64,000 bases of DNA from Ruegeria sp. R14_0 (GTDB lineage: Bacteria > Pseudomonadota > Alphaproteobacteria > Rhodobacterales > Rhodobacteraceae), in NCBI RefSeq assembly GCF_017743975.1, contig NZ_JAGHRC010000003.1, positions 483,729 to 547,728 of the forward strand, read 5' to 3'. Below the pieces are notes generated by a model. It was not told the DNA's origin. It made no database searches and worked only from the letters and a program-made list of their open reading frames with translations. Positions 43,489-51,913 of this stretch are shown here, one piece after another; position 1 is the first letter of the stretch, and every line of letters begins with the position of its first letter. Position numbers and translations under genes: made by a program.

Positions 43489-44275
43489 AGTTGCGCAGGA
43501 TCTCCAGCGCGGCTGCGTGCAGTTCTGGGTTGGCAGCAGCCAAGGCGCGGCCCCCATTGTGGGCTGGACCCCCCTGCCAATCGGTGACGACACCGCCTGC
43601 TGCTTCGATCACGGCGATGGGGGCTTGGATGTCATAGGCATTCAGACCGGACTCAATCACCAGATCGACCTGCCCCGAGGCTACAAGCGCATAGGCATAG
43701 CAATCCATCCCATAGCGGGTCAGTTTTGCCCGGCCGGCCACAGCCTCGAACCCCGCGCGGTCTTCGGGGGTGCCGACCTCGGGGAACGTGGTGAAGACAA
43801 CGGCTTGATCCAAAGCAGCGGTCTGGCGTGTTTTCAATGGTGCTGTTCCTGCGGGTCCGGTAACCCGAGCAATGTCGGACGAGCCTACAAACCGTTCGCC
43901 TATATAGGGCTGATCGATTACTCCCATGATCGGACCATTGGCCGTGCTCAAGGCGATCAGAACACCCCAGGTCGGTGTCCCGCTGATGAAGCCGCGTGTG
44001 CCGTCAATCGGGTCCAGAACCCAGGTCCGGCCGCTGGAGCCTTCGGAATGGCCAAACTCCTCACCAAAAATTCCGTCTTCGGGACGATGACGCGCCAGAA
44101 CCTCGCGCATTGCCTTTTCGCCGTTGCGATCGGCGATCGTCACGGGGTCAAACCCATCGTCAAGTTTGTTTAATGTCTGAAGATCTGTTTGTCGAAAAAA
44201 CGGAAGAATGGCCTCGCGCGCGGCGTCGGCCATTTCTTCGGCTACTTCCAGATCGGTCAAAGGAGTCTCTTGCAT
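43484..44275 (-). CDS. hisN: Inositol monophosphatase family protein (HisN-type histidinol-phosphatase)
   Basis: A 263-residue Mg-dependent phosphatase. Metal-binding motifs are GEEFG (Glu), VLDPIDGTRGFISG (the DPIDGT signature) and YDIQAPIAVIEAAGG (second WDxAA-like motif, with Tyr-Asp-Ile-Gln replacing Trp-Asp). The PTWGVLIAL and DPIDGTRGF segments fit the histidinol-phosphatase subgroup, but inositol or other sugar phosphates are possible. The start at 44275 is reasonable. Confidence 0.82.
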   Translation of the reverse strand: MQETPLTDLEVAEEMADAAREAILPFFRQTDLQTLNKLDDGFDPVTIADRNGEKAMREVLARHRPEDGIFGEEFGHSEGSSGRTWVLDPIDGTRGFISGTPTWGVLIALSTANGPIMGVIDQPYIGERFVGSSDIARVTGPAGTAPLKTRQTAALDQAVVFTTFPEVGTPEDRAGFEAVAGRAKLTRYGMDCYAYALVASGQVDLVIESGLNAYDIQAPIAVIEAAGGVVTDWQGGPAHNGGRALAAANPELHAAALEILRNY

Positions 44276-44319
44276 GCGACAGGCGTGGGGCGGGCGCAGT
44301 GCAGAGTCAACCCGCTAAT

Positions 44320-44691
44320 TCAAGCAACGTCGCTGAGAACCCGCGCAAGCTCAAACAGACGGCGGCGCTGGTTTTCGGGAATCGCATAGTAGGACCGCAC
44401 GAGGTCCAATGCTTCCTTGTCGCCCATCAGATCGGCCGGAACCGATTTTTTGCCAGTTGTCTCTTTTTCGGCCTCTTCCAGACCTTCGAAGAAAAAGCTG
44501 ACGGGAACGTCCAATGCCTCGGCAATGTCCCACAGGCGAGACGCGCTGATCCGGTTGGCACCAGTTTCATACTTTTGAATTTGTTGAAACTTAATACCAA
44601 CTTGCTGCGCCAACTGCTGTTGGGTCATGCCAATCAGCCAGCGGCGATGCCGGACGCGTTTGCCCACATGGACATCGACGTGATGGGTCAT
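44320..44691 (-). CDS. XRE family transcriptional regulator
   Basis: A 123-residue protein with one helix-turn-helix (IGMTQQQLAQQVGIKFQQIQ, KYETGANRIS) at about residues 20-55 and a C-terminal tail with EGLEEAEKETTGKKS and a helical LVRSYYAIPENQRRRLFELA segment. It resembles the short XRE regulators common in Rhodobacteraceae, whose targets are mostly unknown. A GGAGAG ribosome-binding site precedes it. It is divergent from the quinone oxidoreductase gene. Confidence 0.87.
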   Translation of the reverse strand: MTHHVDVHVGKRVRHRRWLIGMTQQQLAQQVGIKFQQIQKYETGANRISASRLWDIAEALDVPVSFFFEGLEEAEKETTGKKSVPADLMGDKEALDLVRSYYAIPENQRRRLFELARVLSDVA

Positions 44692-44946
44692 TGGTATTCT
44701 CCTCTCCTACACACAACTACAAGGGGCGCGCATGGTTTTTCCACGCAACACTAGCGAGTCGCTCTTAACCACTCCCTAATTTGGAACATACCCCCGAAAC
44801 AGCACCATAGCGCAATATTGCGTCATTTGGGTATTTTTTCAAGAAGGTTGAATCTGTTTGCGCCCACAATTGTTTAGGGTTGTGTTGTTTTCGCGCAGCG
44901 CGACCGCGACACCCGACGTCGGCGATTGCCCCAATCGGGTAAACGA

Positions 44947-44976
44947 TTGACAATTTGCCACCGAGGCGAATCTATG
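44947..44976 (+). promoter_or_regulatory. Candidate sigma-70 promoter of the quinone oxidoreductase
   Basis: TTGACA at 44947-44952 is followed 17-18 bp later by ATCTAT/TCTATG. It lies about 25-54 bp upstream of the ATG at 45001, in the 309-bp divergent region shared with the XRE gene. The rest of that region holds no convincing gene. Confidence 0.5.
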
Positions 44977-45000
44977 CCCGCAAAAGAACGGAGCGCGATG

Positions 45001-45957
45001 ATGCAGGCATTCACGATTCCATCCCCAGGAGCCGCTGCCCAACTGGCTGAGATTGATCTTCCCGAACCGGGTGCGGGGCAGGTTCGCGTGGCGATAAAAG
45101 CCTGTGGCCTGAATTTTGCTGACCTGTTGATGCAGAAAGGCACGTATCAGGATACGCCAGAGGCCCCGTTCACCCTTGGTCTGGAAGTTGCCGGTGTTGT
45201 CGACAAGCTGGGGGATGGCGTCAAAACGCTGCGTGTCGGCGATCGCGTGGCAATATACTCCGGTCAGGGTGGACTGGCTGAGTTTGGCGTTTTTAATGCC
45301 GACCGGGCGATACCGCTGCCTGATGCGATCAGCTTTAAAGACGCGGCCGCCGTACAGATCGGTTATGGTACCAGTCACATCGCGCTGGATCACCGCGCGC
45401 ATCTGCAGCCGGGTGAAACCCTGCTGGTGACCGGAGCCGCAGGCGGTGTTGGCCTGACCGCCGTTGAAATCGGAAAACTGATGGGCGCAACAGTGATCGC
45501 CCATGCGCGCGGCCCGGAAAAGCTGGAAGTAGCACGCGCTGCCGGAGCGGATCACCTGATCGACGCCTCTGACGACCTGCGCGCGCGTGTCAAAGAGCTG
45601 GGCGGCGCAGATGTCGTTTATGATGCAATTGGCGGAGACGTTTTCAAAGCGGCGTTCCGGGCCACCAACCCCGAAGGCCGCCTGTTGCCCATTGGGTTCG
45701 CAGGCGGAGATGTGCCGCAGATCCCGGCCAACCACCTGCTGGTCAAGAACCTCACGGTCATCGGCTTTTACATCGGTGGGTACCTGAAGTTCCGCCCTCA
45801 GATCGTGCAGGACAGCTTTGAGACGCTATTTGGCTGGCTCGCCGAGGGACGGATCAAACCGCATATCAGCCATACCCTCCCCTTGACCGAGGCCGAGAAA
45901 GGCATGCAGCTGCTGCGCGACCGGATTGCCACCGGCAAAGTGGTCGTAACGCCCTAG
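45001..45957 (+). CDS. NADPH:quinone oxidoreductase family protein
   Basis: A 318-residue medium-chain reductase without structural zinc ligands. The GroES-like N-terminal part includes PLTLGLEV-like PFTLGLEVAGVVDKLG, and the Rossmann motif LLVTGAAGGVGLTAVEIGKL starts at about residue 140. Such enzymes reduce quinones or enoyl substrates with NADPH. ATG codons at 44998 and 45001 both follow GGAG; the second has the better spacing. It converges with the LysR gene. Confidence 0.87.
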   Translation: MQAFTIPSPGAAAQLAEIDLPEPGAGQVRVAIKACGLNFADLLMQKGTYQDTPEAPFTLGLEVAGVVDKLGDGVKTLRVGDRVAIYSGQGGLAEFGVFNADRAIPLPDAISFKDAAAVQIGYGTSHIALDHRAHLQPGETLLVTGAAGGVGLTAVEIGKLMGATVIAHARGPEKLEVARAAGADHLIDASDDLRARVKELGGADVVYDAIGGDVFKAAFRATNPEGRLLPIGFAGGDVPQIPANHLLVKNLTVIGFYIGGYLKFRPQIVQDSFETLFGWLAEGRIKPHISHTLPLTEAEKGMQLLRDRIATGKVVVTP

Positions 45958-45973
45958 ACTCGTCAGTCGACCG

Positions 45974-46855
45974 TTACCCGACAACTGCCTTGAGAGGCGC
46001 GCTGCCCAGCATCCGAAAGTTCTGACGCACCAGATCGGCCAGCGCTTCGACCACCGCGCCACGACCGGGTTCACCTCCGTACAGGTTGATCATGTGCGCT
46101 GGCAATTCGGGCAAAGCCCCTGCTGCGTCGATCTGTTCAAGATGCGCGGCCTCTGTCCCGTCCAACATGGCATGAACCGCCAGATCAGCACTGACAGTGG
46201 CCTCGATGGTGCGGTCGTTTTCGGTTTCGACCGATAGCTCCCATGGAATGCCAGCGCCGTCGAGCGCTGAAATAATCTGAGGCCGGAACACGCACCGGCG
46301 GCCGACTGCCAGCGGAATCGGACGTTTACGCCATGCAGACCCACCCGGAGCGCCAATCCACCGCAACGGCAACTCGGCCACTGTTTCGGAACCGTCCACT
46401 GCTGAGGCTTCGGTCGTTAGGATCAGATCGCACTCGCCACGGCTGAACATCTCTTTCAACTGCAGCGAATACGACGACACCAATTGCACCCGAACGCGCG
46501 GGAATTCCGCATTGAACCGCTGCAAAACGCGTGGGATGGCCGGGTACACGATGTCATGGGGCACACCCAGCACCACCTCGCCCTCATAGGCCTGGTCGGT
46601 CAGCTTGGAAATAACCTCGTCATTCAGCGCGATCATGCGGCGGGCATAGGCCAGCAGTTGTTCGCCAGATGCGGTCAGAGCTATGGTACGCCCGCTGCGA
46701 TCCAGCAGCTCAAGCCCCAACAGTTCTTCGAGGCGCTTCAATTGCATCGACACTGCAGATTGCGTCAGGTGCAAAAATCCGGCGGCCCGTGTCACGCCCC
46801 CCTGATCTGCAACAGCGACAAAAGAACGGAGCGTTGTGATGTCGAGGTTTCGCAT
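45974..46855 (-). CDS. LysR family transcriptional regulator
   Basis: A 293-residue LysR protein: N-terminal FVAVADQGGVTRAAGFLHLT and QSAVSMQLKRLEELLG form the winged helix-turn-helix, and the rest is an effector domain. The ATG at 46855 follows AAGGAT; a GTG two codons upstream is an alternative. It is divergent from a DUF1127 gene across a 127-bp A/T-rich region holding two inverted repeats, so it probably controls that small protein and/or itself. Confidence 0.88.
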   Translation of the reverse strand: MRNLDITTLRSFVAVADQGGVTRAAGFLHLTQSAVSMQLKRLEELLGLELLDRSGRTIALTASGEQLLAYARRMIALNDEVISKLTDQAYEGEVVLGVPHDIVYPAIPRVLQRFNAEFPRVRVQLVSSYSLQLKEMFSRGECDLILTTEASAVDGSETVAELPLRWIGAPGGSAWRKRPIPLAVGRRCVFRPQIISALDGAGIPWELSVETENDRTIEATVSADLAVHAMLDGTEAAHLEQIDAAGALPELPAHMINLYGGEPGRGAVVEALADLVRQNFRMLGSAPLKAVVG

Positions 46856-46890
46856 GTTCACGGATCCTTATGCATCAGTTCAAAAATATT

Positions 46891-46903
46891 CATTTTCAAA
46901 ATG
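46891..46903. promoter_or_regulatory. Perfect palindrome CATTTT-C-AAAATG
   Basis: A 13-bp symmetric element in the LysR/DUF1127 divergent promoter region, 35 bp upstream of the LysR start. It is a candidate operator. Confidence 0.45.
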
Positions 46904-46932
46904 TGTCATACTGCGCCATATAAATCAAGGAA

Positions 46933-46953
46933 GTTGATGATACTTCAATCAAC
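46933..46953. promoter_or_regulatory. LysR-type inverted repeat GTTGAT-N9-ATCAAC
   Basis: The dyad with 9-base spacing contains the T-N11-A form of LysR binding boxes and lies 30 bp upstream of the DUF1127 start. Confidence 0.5.
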
Positions 46954-46982
46954 CATCGCAAAACAGAGAAAGGACAATAATA

Positions 46983-47192
46983 ATGACCCAAATTGCACTC
47001 AAACATGCCTGCGCCCCTAAACGGCGGTCTTTGTTGTCCACGATTCGCGATGCCTTGTCCCTGCACCGTCAGCGCAAAACGCTTGCCCGGCTGGATGCGC
47101 GCGCCCTTGAAGACATCGGTATCACCCGCGAACAAGCCGAGACCGAAGCTGCCCGTCACCTGTGGGATGCGCCCGAATTCTGGCAAAAGTAA
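46983..47192 (+). CDS. DUF1127 small protein
   Basis: A 69-residue protein with the DUF1127 core: RQRKTLARLDARALEDIGIT followed by a REQAETEA helix, with Arg-rich N-terminal half. In Rhodobacter sphaeroides DUF1127 proteins such as CcaF1 bind RNA and affect sRNA processing and stress responses; a similar role is likely but not shown here. AAAGGA precedes the ATG, and a strong terminator follows, so it is a short independent transcript. Confidence 0.9.
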   Translation: MTQIALKHACAPKRRSLLSTIRDALSLHRQRKTLARLDARALEDIGITREQAETEAARHLWDAPEFWQK

Positions 47193-47217
47193 CTCCTGCA
47201 TACATCTTTTCTCAGAG

Positions 47218-47250
47218 AATGGCGGCACGATCCATCGAGCCGCCATTTTT
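47218..47250 (+). terminator. Intrinsic terminator of the DUF1127 gene
   Basis: A 9-bp perfect stem AATGGCGGC/GCCGCCATT (47219-47227 region and 47239-47247) with a loop that can pair further (CGAT/ATCG) is followed by TTTTTG. Confidence 0.9.
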
Positions 47251-47373
47251 GTTGCGTCTTTTAGCCAGTTTCCGGCGTTAAACCCTTGAAACGTGGCCCG
47301 CACTTGCCGATATTTGCGGGGAATGTGGCTCGTATCGAGACCACGACAAGAACTATGCGAAGGGAGACCCTTA

Positions 47374-48150
47374 ATGGCACAATTTGACACGATCCGGACG
47401 GCGACCGGTGCGCGCGCTGCCCAGATTGACGAGGGCCTGCGCGCCCACATGAACAAAGTTTACGGCACAATGTCCGTCGGCATGCTGATTACATTCGCCG
47501 CGGCATGGGCCATTGCTGGCCTGGCGACGACGACCGATCCCTCGGCGGCAGCAGGCCAGATGAGCAACGGCACCATGCTCACGTCCCTTGGTGCGTCATT
47601 GTTTGCATCTCCGCTGCGTTGGGTAATCATGTTTGCTCCGCTGGCCTTCGTCTTCGGCTTCAGCGCCGGGATCAATCGCCTGTCCGCAGCTGGCGCGCAG
47701 ACCGTGTTCTACCTGTTCGCGGCCGTCATGGGCGTTTCGATCAGCTGGATTTTCCTGGTCTTCACCGGCCAGTCGATCATTCAGGTCTTTCTGATCACAG
47801 CGATCGCCTTTGCGGGCCTGTCGCTGTACGGCTACACGACCAAAAAGGACCTGTCCGCAATGGGCACGTTCCTGATCATGGGCGTGATCGGCCTGATCGT
47901 GGCGTCGATCGTCAACATCTTCCTGGCCTCTTCGGCCATGGCGTTTGCGATCTCGGTCATCGGTGTTCTGATCTTTGCCGGCCTGACCGCGTATGACACC
48001 CAGAACATCAAAACCACCTACCTGCAGATGGCGCATTCCGGCGATCAGGAGTGGTTGGGGAAAGCCGCTATCATGGGCGCGCTGAGCCTTTACCTCGACT
48101 TCATCAACATGTTCATGTTCCTGCTGCAACTGTTCGGCAACCGCGAATAA
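47374..48150 (+). CDS. Bax inhibitor-1/YccA family membrane protein
   Basis: A 258-residue protein with seven hydrophobic helices. The pattern GMLITFAAAWAIAG for helix 1 and FAGLTAYDTQNIKTTY near the C-terminus is the UPF0005/BI-1 signature. Bacterial members include the E. coli FtsH modulator YccA and calcium-leak channels such as BsYetJ. The start at 47374 follows AGGGAGA. The gene is flanked by terminators and is monocistronic. Confidence 0.93.
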   Translation: MAQFDTIRTATGARAAQIDEGLRAHMNKVYGTMSVGMLITFAAAWAIAGLATTTDPSAAAGQMSNGTMLTSLGASLFASPLRWVIMFAPLAFVFGFSAGINRLSAAGAQTVFYLFAAVMGVSISWIFLVFTGQSIIQVFLITAIAFAGLSLYGYTTKKDLSAMGTFLIMGVIGLIVASIVNIFLASSAMAFAISVIGVLIFAGLTAYDTQNIKTTYLQMAHSGDQEWLGKAAIMGALSLYLDFINMFMFLLQLFGNRE

Positions 48151-48173
48151 GCGAAAGCAGAAATTCAGATCCA

Positions 48174-48203
48174 AAAGGCGGGCCATTTCAGCCCGCCTTT
48201 TTT
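48174..48203 (+). terminator. Intrinsic terminator of the BI-1 gene
   Basis: A 10-bp perfect stem AAAGGCGGGC/GCCCGCCTTT with loop CATTTCA, followed by TTTG after the A/T closing pairs. Confidence 0.9.
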
Positions 48204-48273
48204 GTTGCCCGCTCTCCATCGGCGTTTGCACAGCGATACATTGGTCGCGCCCAAGATATCTGCTGCCGCCATG

Positions 48274-48303
48274 AAAAAGGCCCCTACCCTGTAGGTAGAG
48301 GCC
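48274..48303 (-). terminator. Intrinsic terminator of the lipoprotein gene at 48.3 kb
   Basis: Arms GGCCCCTACC (48279-48288) and GGTAGAGGCC (48294-48303) pair at nine of ten positions on the minus strand, with loop CTGTA, and are followed by TTTTTC. Confidence 0.8.
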
Positions 48304-48329
48304 GATTTATGCGATACCTAACAGGTGGA

Positions 48330-48836
48330 TCAGCTGCAGTTCAGAGCAACCGCAAACCCAGAGCTGCGCGTGGACGATCCCTTGCGGAAGACTTGCCCGG
48401 TCGGGAGGCATCCGGTGAATTGCTCGGCATTCTGACCAAACGCTGCACCGATCCCATTGTCGACACGAGTACTGTTGTTTTCGGTCCGCAACACGCCGAA
48501 CAGCGTGCCGTTCACGTTAACGGTGCTCAAGTACATGTTCATGTCAGACCCGGTAAGGATGACCGAATTGGCGTCACTGCGACCACCATTGTCGATGGCA
48601 ACTCGGGCGACCTTCTCAGGCTCGGTCTGATCTGTAACGACAGCTACAGTCGGCAGCACAGCAAGTTCCGCCGGGATGTTCGTGGCATCGGGAAGAAACG
48701 CGACCGCGCCCGGAACATCCGAGAGGGTTCGCGGTTCACCATCGATTCCAGTGAACCCGACACCAGAGCGGTTTAGCGGGTCTTCACACGCCGCCAGAGC
48801 GAACACGGCAATTGTGGATAACAAGATTTTTTTCAT
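48330..48836 (-). CDS. Hypothetical lipoprotein
   Basis: A 168-residue lipoprotein: MKKILLSTIAVFALAACED has a lipobox LAAC with Cys17 followed by Glu-Asp, an Asp/Glu at +2/+3 that may influence sorting. The mature protein has a conserved-looking middle (VARVAIDNGGRSDANSVIL, MYLSTVNVNGTLFGVL) and a C-terminal Cys pair (GCLPTG, ALNCS). I recognise no domain. The open frame reaches 48896, but the lipoprotein signal fixes the start at 48836. Confidence 0.75.
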   Translation of the reverse strand: MKKILLSTIAVFALAACEDPLNRSGVGFTGIDGEPRTLSDVPGAVAFLPDATNIPAELAVLPTVAVVTDQTEPEKVARVAIDNGGRSDANSVILTGSDMNMYLSTVNVNGTLFGVLRTENNSTRVDNGIGAAFGQNAEQFTGCLPTGQVFRKGSSTRSSGFAVALNCS

Positions 48837-48977
48837 GGCGACCAACATTTTGGGACGATTTGCTGAAGCGTATTGCCAAGGGGTTCCAAAAAGCAACCCA
48901 GCGCCAGACCGAATAATCCCTACGCTGATGCGTCACTGCAACGGCCCCACCTGACGAACAACGGCATTCGCGCAAAG

Positions 48978-49006
48978 AAAAAGGGCTCCGCGCTTGCGAA
49001 ACCCTT
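48978..49006 (-). terminator. Intrinsic terminator of rpmG
   Basis: An 11-bp stem with G-U pairs on the minus strand (arms 48981-48991 and 48996-49006, loop of four) is followed by TTTTTCTTT, 28 bp after the L33 stop. Confidence 0.82.
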
Positions 49007-49034
49007 CTCTGTTCTGTCCAAGATGGACGGCAGA

Positions 49035-49202
49035 TTACTTGATCTTGCCTTCCTTGTACTCGACATGCTTCCGAGCAACCGGGTCGTATTTACGAACGGT
49101 CATTTTCTCGGTCATGGTGCGCGCGTTTTTCTTGGTCACGTAGAAGTGGCCCGTGCCCGCGGTCGAGTTCAGACGGATCTTGATTGTCGTCGGCTTCGCC
49201 AT
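49035..49202 (-). CDS. rpmG: 50S ribosomal protein L33
   Basis: A 55-residue L33: [18 protein letters not shown], then [15 protein letters not shown] and [18 protein letters not shown], the complete family pattern. It lacks the four zinc-binding cysteines, so it is the Cys-minus form. The start at 49202 follows AGGAGA; the longer open frame upstream is not conserved. It is transcribed alone with its own terminator. Confidence 0.97.
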   Translation of the reverse strand: MAKPTTIKIRLNSTAGTGHFYVTKKNARTMTEKMTVRKYDPVARKHVEYKEGKIK

Positions 49203-49328
49203 GGTTATCTCCTGCGTCCGAAAAGGCAGGGGCCTTTCGGTTGAATTCCTATGAGCGTGCGCTTTTACGCCTTGCACCGCGCGTGTCAAGGGCAATCAGG
49301 CACTTGAGCCGTCGATAAAAGGTTAGCG

Positions 49329-50033
49329 TCAGGCCGAAAGCGTCGGAGCGCCCATATACGCATGAATCTGGTCACGCTCGGCGTCCGATAATCCCAGCGC
49401 AGTGGCCAGTTGCCCCAGGTAGGACGCCTCGCGTGCGTTATCCAGACGAATCGCCGCCAATGACGTGGCATAGACCTGTGTCTTAAGCGGCGCATCGGAG
49501 GCGGCAGCCAATCCCATAACATCGATTGGGGCGTTTAACTGATCCTGAACAAAGGCGCGTTCTTCATCGCTGATATCGTCACCCAACTCACCCAGGATTG
49601 TTTCCTTTTCGTGCTCGTCCAATTCTCCGTCCGCTTTTGCTGCCTGGATCATCGCGCGCAACATCAGTTTGGCCTGCTCCTCCATCGCGGCCCCTCCGGG
49701 GGTGCCTTTAAACACGGTCTCCATCATGTCCACAGTGTTCTGACTGCCGGTTTTTGCGGCCCCTTGCATGGCGTTCATCAACCCGCCCAGACCCGCTGCC
49801 CCAGCCGGGTTGGCCATTCCAAGCTTTCCAATCATTTCCTGCAATCCAGCGGCACCACCAGGCATCCCAAACTGTTCCGCCATCTTACCCAGTTGGTCCA
49901 TTCCAAAGCCGCCCCCGGCCCCTTGCATCATGTCCTGCAACCCGGCCATACCGCCCATTTGCTTGTACTTCTCAATGCCTTTTGCCGCAGCAAATCCGAC
50001 TGCAACCGAAGCCAGTGCTTTCATGAAGCTCAT
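49329..50033 (-). CDS. DUF533/TerB-like protein
   Basis: A 234-residue protein. The N-terminus (SFMKALASVAVGFAAAKGIE) could be a membrane-embedded helix; a long Gly/Met-rich low-complexity linker follows (QGAGGGFGMDQLGKMAEQFG). The C-terminal DUF533 domain is TerB-related (MIQAAKADGELDEHEKETIL, acidic metal-binding-like helix). The start at 50033 is fixed by GGGAGGA upstream. The role may be stress- or envelope-related, but this is not established. It is the second TerB-type gene in the window. Confidence 0.85.
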   Translation of the reverse strand: MSFMKALASVAVGFAAAKGIEKYKQMGGMAGLQDMMQGAGGGFGMDQLGKMAEQFGMPGGAAGLQEMIGKLGMANPAGAAGLGGLMNAMQGAAKTGSQNTVDMMETVFKGTPGGAAMEEQAKLMLRAMIQAAKADGELDEHEKETILGELGDDISDEERAFVQDQLNAPIDVMGLAAASDAPLKTQVYATSLAAIRLDNAREASYLGQLATALGLSDAERDQIHAYMGAPTLSA

Positions 50034-50353
50034 AATAATCCTCCCAGTTTTCAAAATGCGTATCCGCATTTTAGCAGATTTCTGTGAAGTAAATTAGCTG
50101 CTGAAAATGCAGATGCTCCAAGACGCTAACGTGAAAACATGTTGCCGCGGTCGTGTTTCGCGCTGTGAGCACGTAACAGGCGTAATCTCGCACAAACATG
50201 AACCTAATTTGTAAGAAATTCGAATTTGTGATAGTTTCCGCGCAATCAACAATCTCAAGAAGCCAATTTCCGGCTCGACCTTCGAGGCACCATGAACAGG
50301 CCAGCGACCGCGTCAGCAGCGTTTGCATGATTTATAGTGTTAGGGGGGGCATC
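50034..50353. other. 320-bp A/T-richer divergent control region
   Basis: It lies between the divergent DUF533 gene and the DUF1326 module. It contains the perfect 12-bp palindrome AAATTCGAATTT at 50216-50227. An open frame from 50198 runs into the DUF1326 gene but has no conserved N-terminus. No gene or RNA is recognised. Confidence 0.5.
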
Positions 50354-50989
50354 ATGACTGAGTGGACCATCAAGGGCGAGGAGCTGGCCAACTGCAACTG
50401 TAACTTCGGTTGCCCCTGTCAGTTCAGCGTCCTTCCGACCCACGGAAATTGCGAAGCGGTCGTCGTGTTCGACATCCAAAGCGGACACTACGGCGACACC
50501 GATCTGGCAGGCGTAAAGGCAGCCGGAGTTTACTATTGGCCCGGCCCCATCCACGAGGGCAACGGCCAGATGCAGCTGGTCATCGACGAAAGCGCAAGCG
50601 CCGATCAGCGCGCCGCATTGCAGGCCATAATGACCGGTGAAGACACCGATGAAATGGCAACGATGTGGTACGTCTATAGCGCTATGGCCCCAACCAAACA
50701 TGAAACACTCTACGTTCCGATCGAGTTGAACTGGGACCGCGAAGAACGCACCGGGTTCGCAAAGGTGAAGGGCATCTTTGATGTCGAGGTCAGCCCGATT
50801 CCACACATCGTGTCAGGGGCGGCGCACCGGGCATCGATCCAGCTTCCGAATGGGTTCGAGTATCGCCATGCCGAGGCGGCCTCAGGCACAGCCAAGACTC
50901 ACGGCGGGGAAATCAACCTGACTTTTGTTGCAACCCATGCCCATTTGGCTCATATGAATATCTCGGGTCACGGCGTCCTGGGCGCCTGA
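50354..50989 (+). CDS. DUF1326 domain-containing protein
   Basis: A 211-residue soluble protein. Near the N-terminus it carries the Cys cluster C14-x-C16-x3-C20-x-C22 (NCNCNFGCPCQF), the hallmark of DUF1326, which looks like a metal-binding site, and a C-terminal His pair in THAHLAHMNISGHG. There is no signal peptide. The ATG at 50354 was chosen because it gives the family N-terminus. It is followed 13 bp later by a DUF2182 gene, a pairing I recall from other bacteria. Function unknown; metal handling is inferred. Confidence 0.87.
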   Translation: MTEWTIKGEELANCNCNFGCPCQFSVLPTHGNCEAVVVFDIQSGHYGDTDLAGVKAAGVYYWPGPIHEGNGQMQLVIDESASADQRAALQAIMTGEDTDEMATMWYVYSAMAPTKHETLYVPIELNWDREERTGFAKVKGIFDVEVSPIPHIVSGAAHRASIQLPNGFEYRHAEAASGTAKTHGGEINLTFVATHAHLAHMNISGHGVLGA

Positions 50990-51002
50990 TCCGGGGCGCA
51001 TC

Positions 51003-51845
51003 ATGACCTCCCACCCCACCCCGCCCCGCACTGGGGCGGTCGAGCGGCTGATGCGGCATGACCGGGCCATCGTTCTGGCCGGAGCGTCGCTGATCGTTTT
51101 GGCCTCGGCTTGGTACACGATCGCCGGGATCGGAATGAACATGACCGCCACCGAAATGACGCGGATGGCAGGCCCTATCGGAGAGCCCATGCAAATGGGC
51201 GCGGCCCCTGAGTGGGATTTGCAATACGCCACGCTGATCTTCCTGATGTGGTGGGTCATGATGATCGCGATGATGACGCCCAGCGCCGCCCCTGCCGTAT
51301 TGCTATACACAGCGATCAAGCGGGCGGGACCCGAACGGGCCAAGGCCGCACGCTTTAGCTTTTGTTTTCTGGCCGGGTATCTTGTGGCCTGGGCCGTCTT
51401 CAGCCTGATTGCGACGGGACTGCAATGGGGGCTGGAAAGCATCGGATTGTCCGATGGCCCAATGATGACCATCCGATCCAAGACCTTTGCTGGGTGCATT
51501 CTGATCGTCGCAGGGGCCTACCAGTTGTCGGACCTCAAAACAGCTTGCCTGCGGCATTGCCAGAGCCCAGCCCGTTTCATCGCGGATCACCATAAGCCGG
51601 GGGCCTATGGGGCGCTTAGAACTGGCGCATTGCATGGGGTGTATTGCTTGGGTTGCTGCTGGGCGTTGATGGCGCTGCTGTTTGTTGGAGGGATCATGAA
51701 CCTCTACTGGATCGCGGGACTGGCTATATATGTGGCATTGGAAAAGCTTTTGCCCCAAGCGCGCTGGCTGCCCGTAATGACAGGGATGGTACTGATCGCT
51801 GTGGGTCTATGGGTCGTTATGGACGCCGTTCTTCGCGTTTTCTGA
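51003..51845 (+). CDS. DUF2182 integral membrane protein, Met/Cys-rich
   Basis: A 280-residue protein with about seven helices. The first periplasmic loop is strikingly Met-rich (GMNMTATEMTRMAG, GEPMQMG), helix 2 contains LMWWVMMIAMMTPSAAP, a loop has CLRHCQSP, and a later helix starts HGVYCLGCCWALM. DUF2182 (COG5486) is annotated as a predicted metal-binding membrane protein; the Met and Cys pattern suggests copper. It follows the DUF1326 gene and probably functions with it. Confidence 0.86.
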   Translation: MTSHPTPPRTGAVERLMRHDRAIVLAGASLIVLASAWYTIAGIGMNMTATEMTRMAGPIGEPMQMGAAPEWDLQYATLIFLMWWVMMIAMMTPSAAPAVLLYTAIKRAGPERAKAARFSFCFLAGYLVAWAVFSLIATGLQWGLESIGLSDGPMMTIRSKTFAGCILIVAGAYQLSDLKTACLRHCQSPARFIADHHKPGAYGALRTGALHGVYCLGCCWALMALLFVGGIMNLYWIAGLAIYVALEKLLPQARWLPVMTGMVLIAVGLWVVMDAVLRVF

Positions 51846-51913
51846 AACACGTTTTCAGGCCACGGAACCTGGCCAATTTCAGGGTTCCAAATATCGATCC
51901 AAGGAGGAGAATT

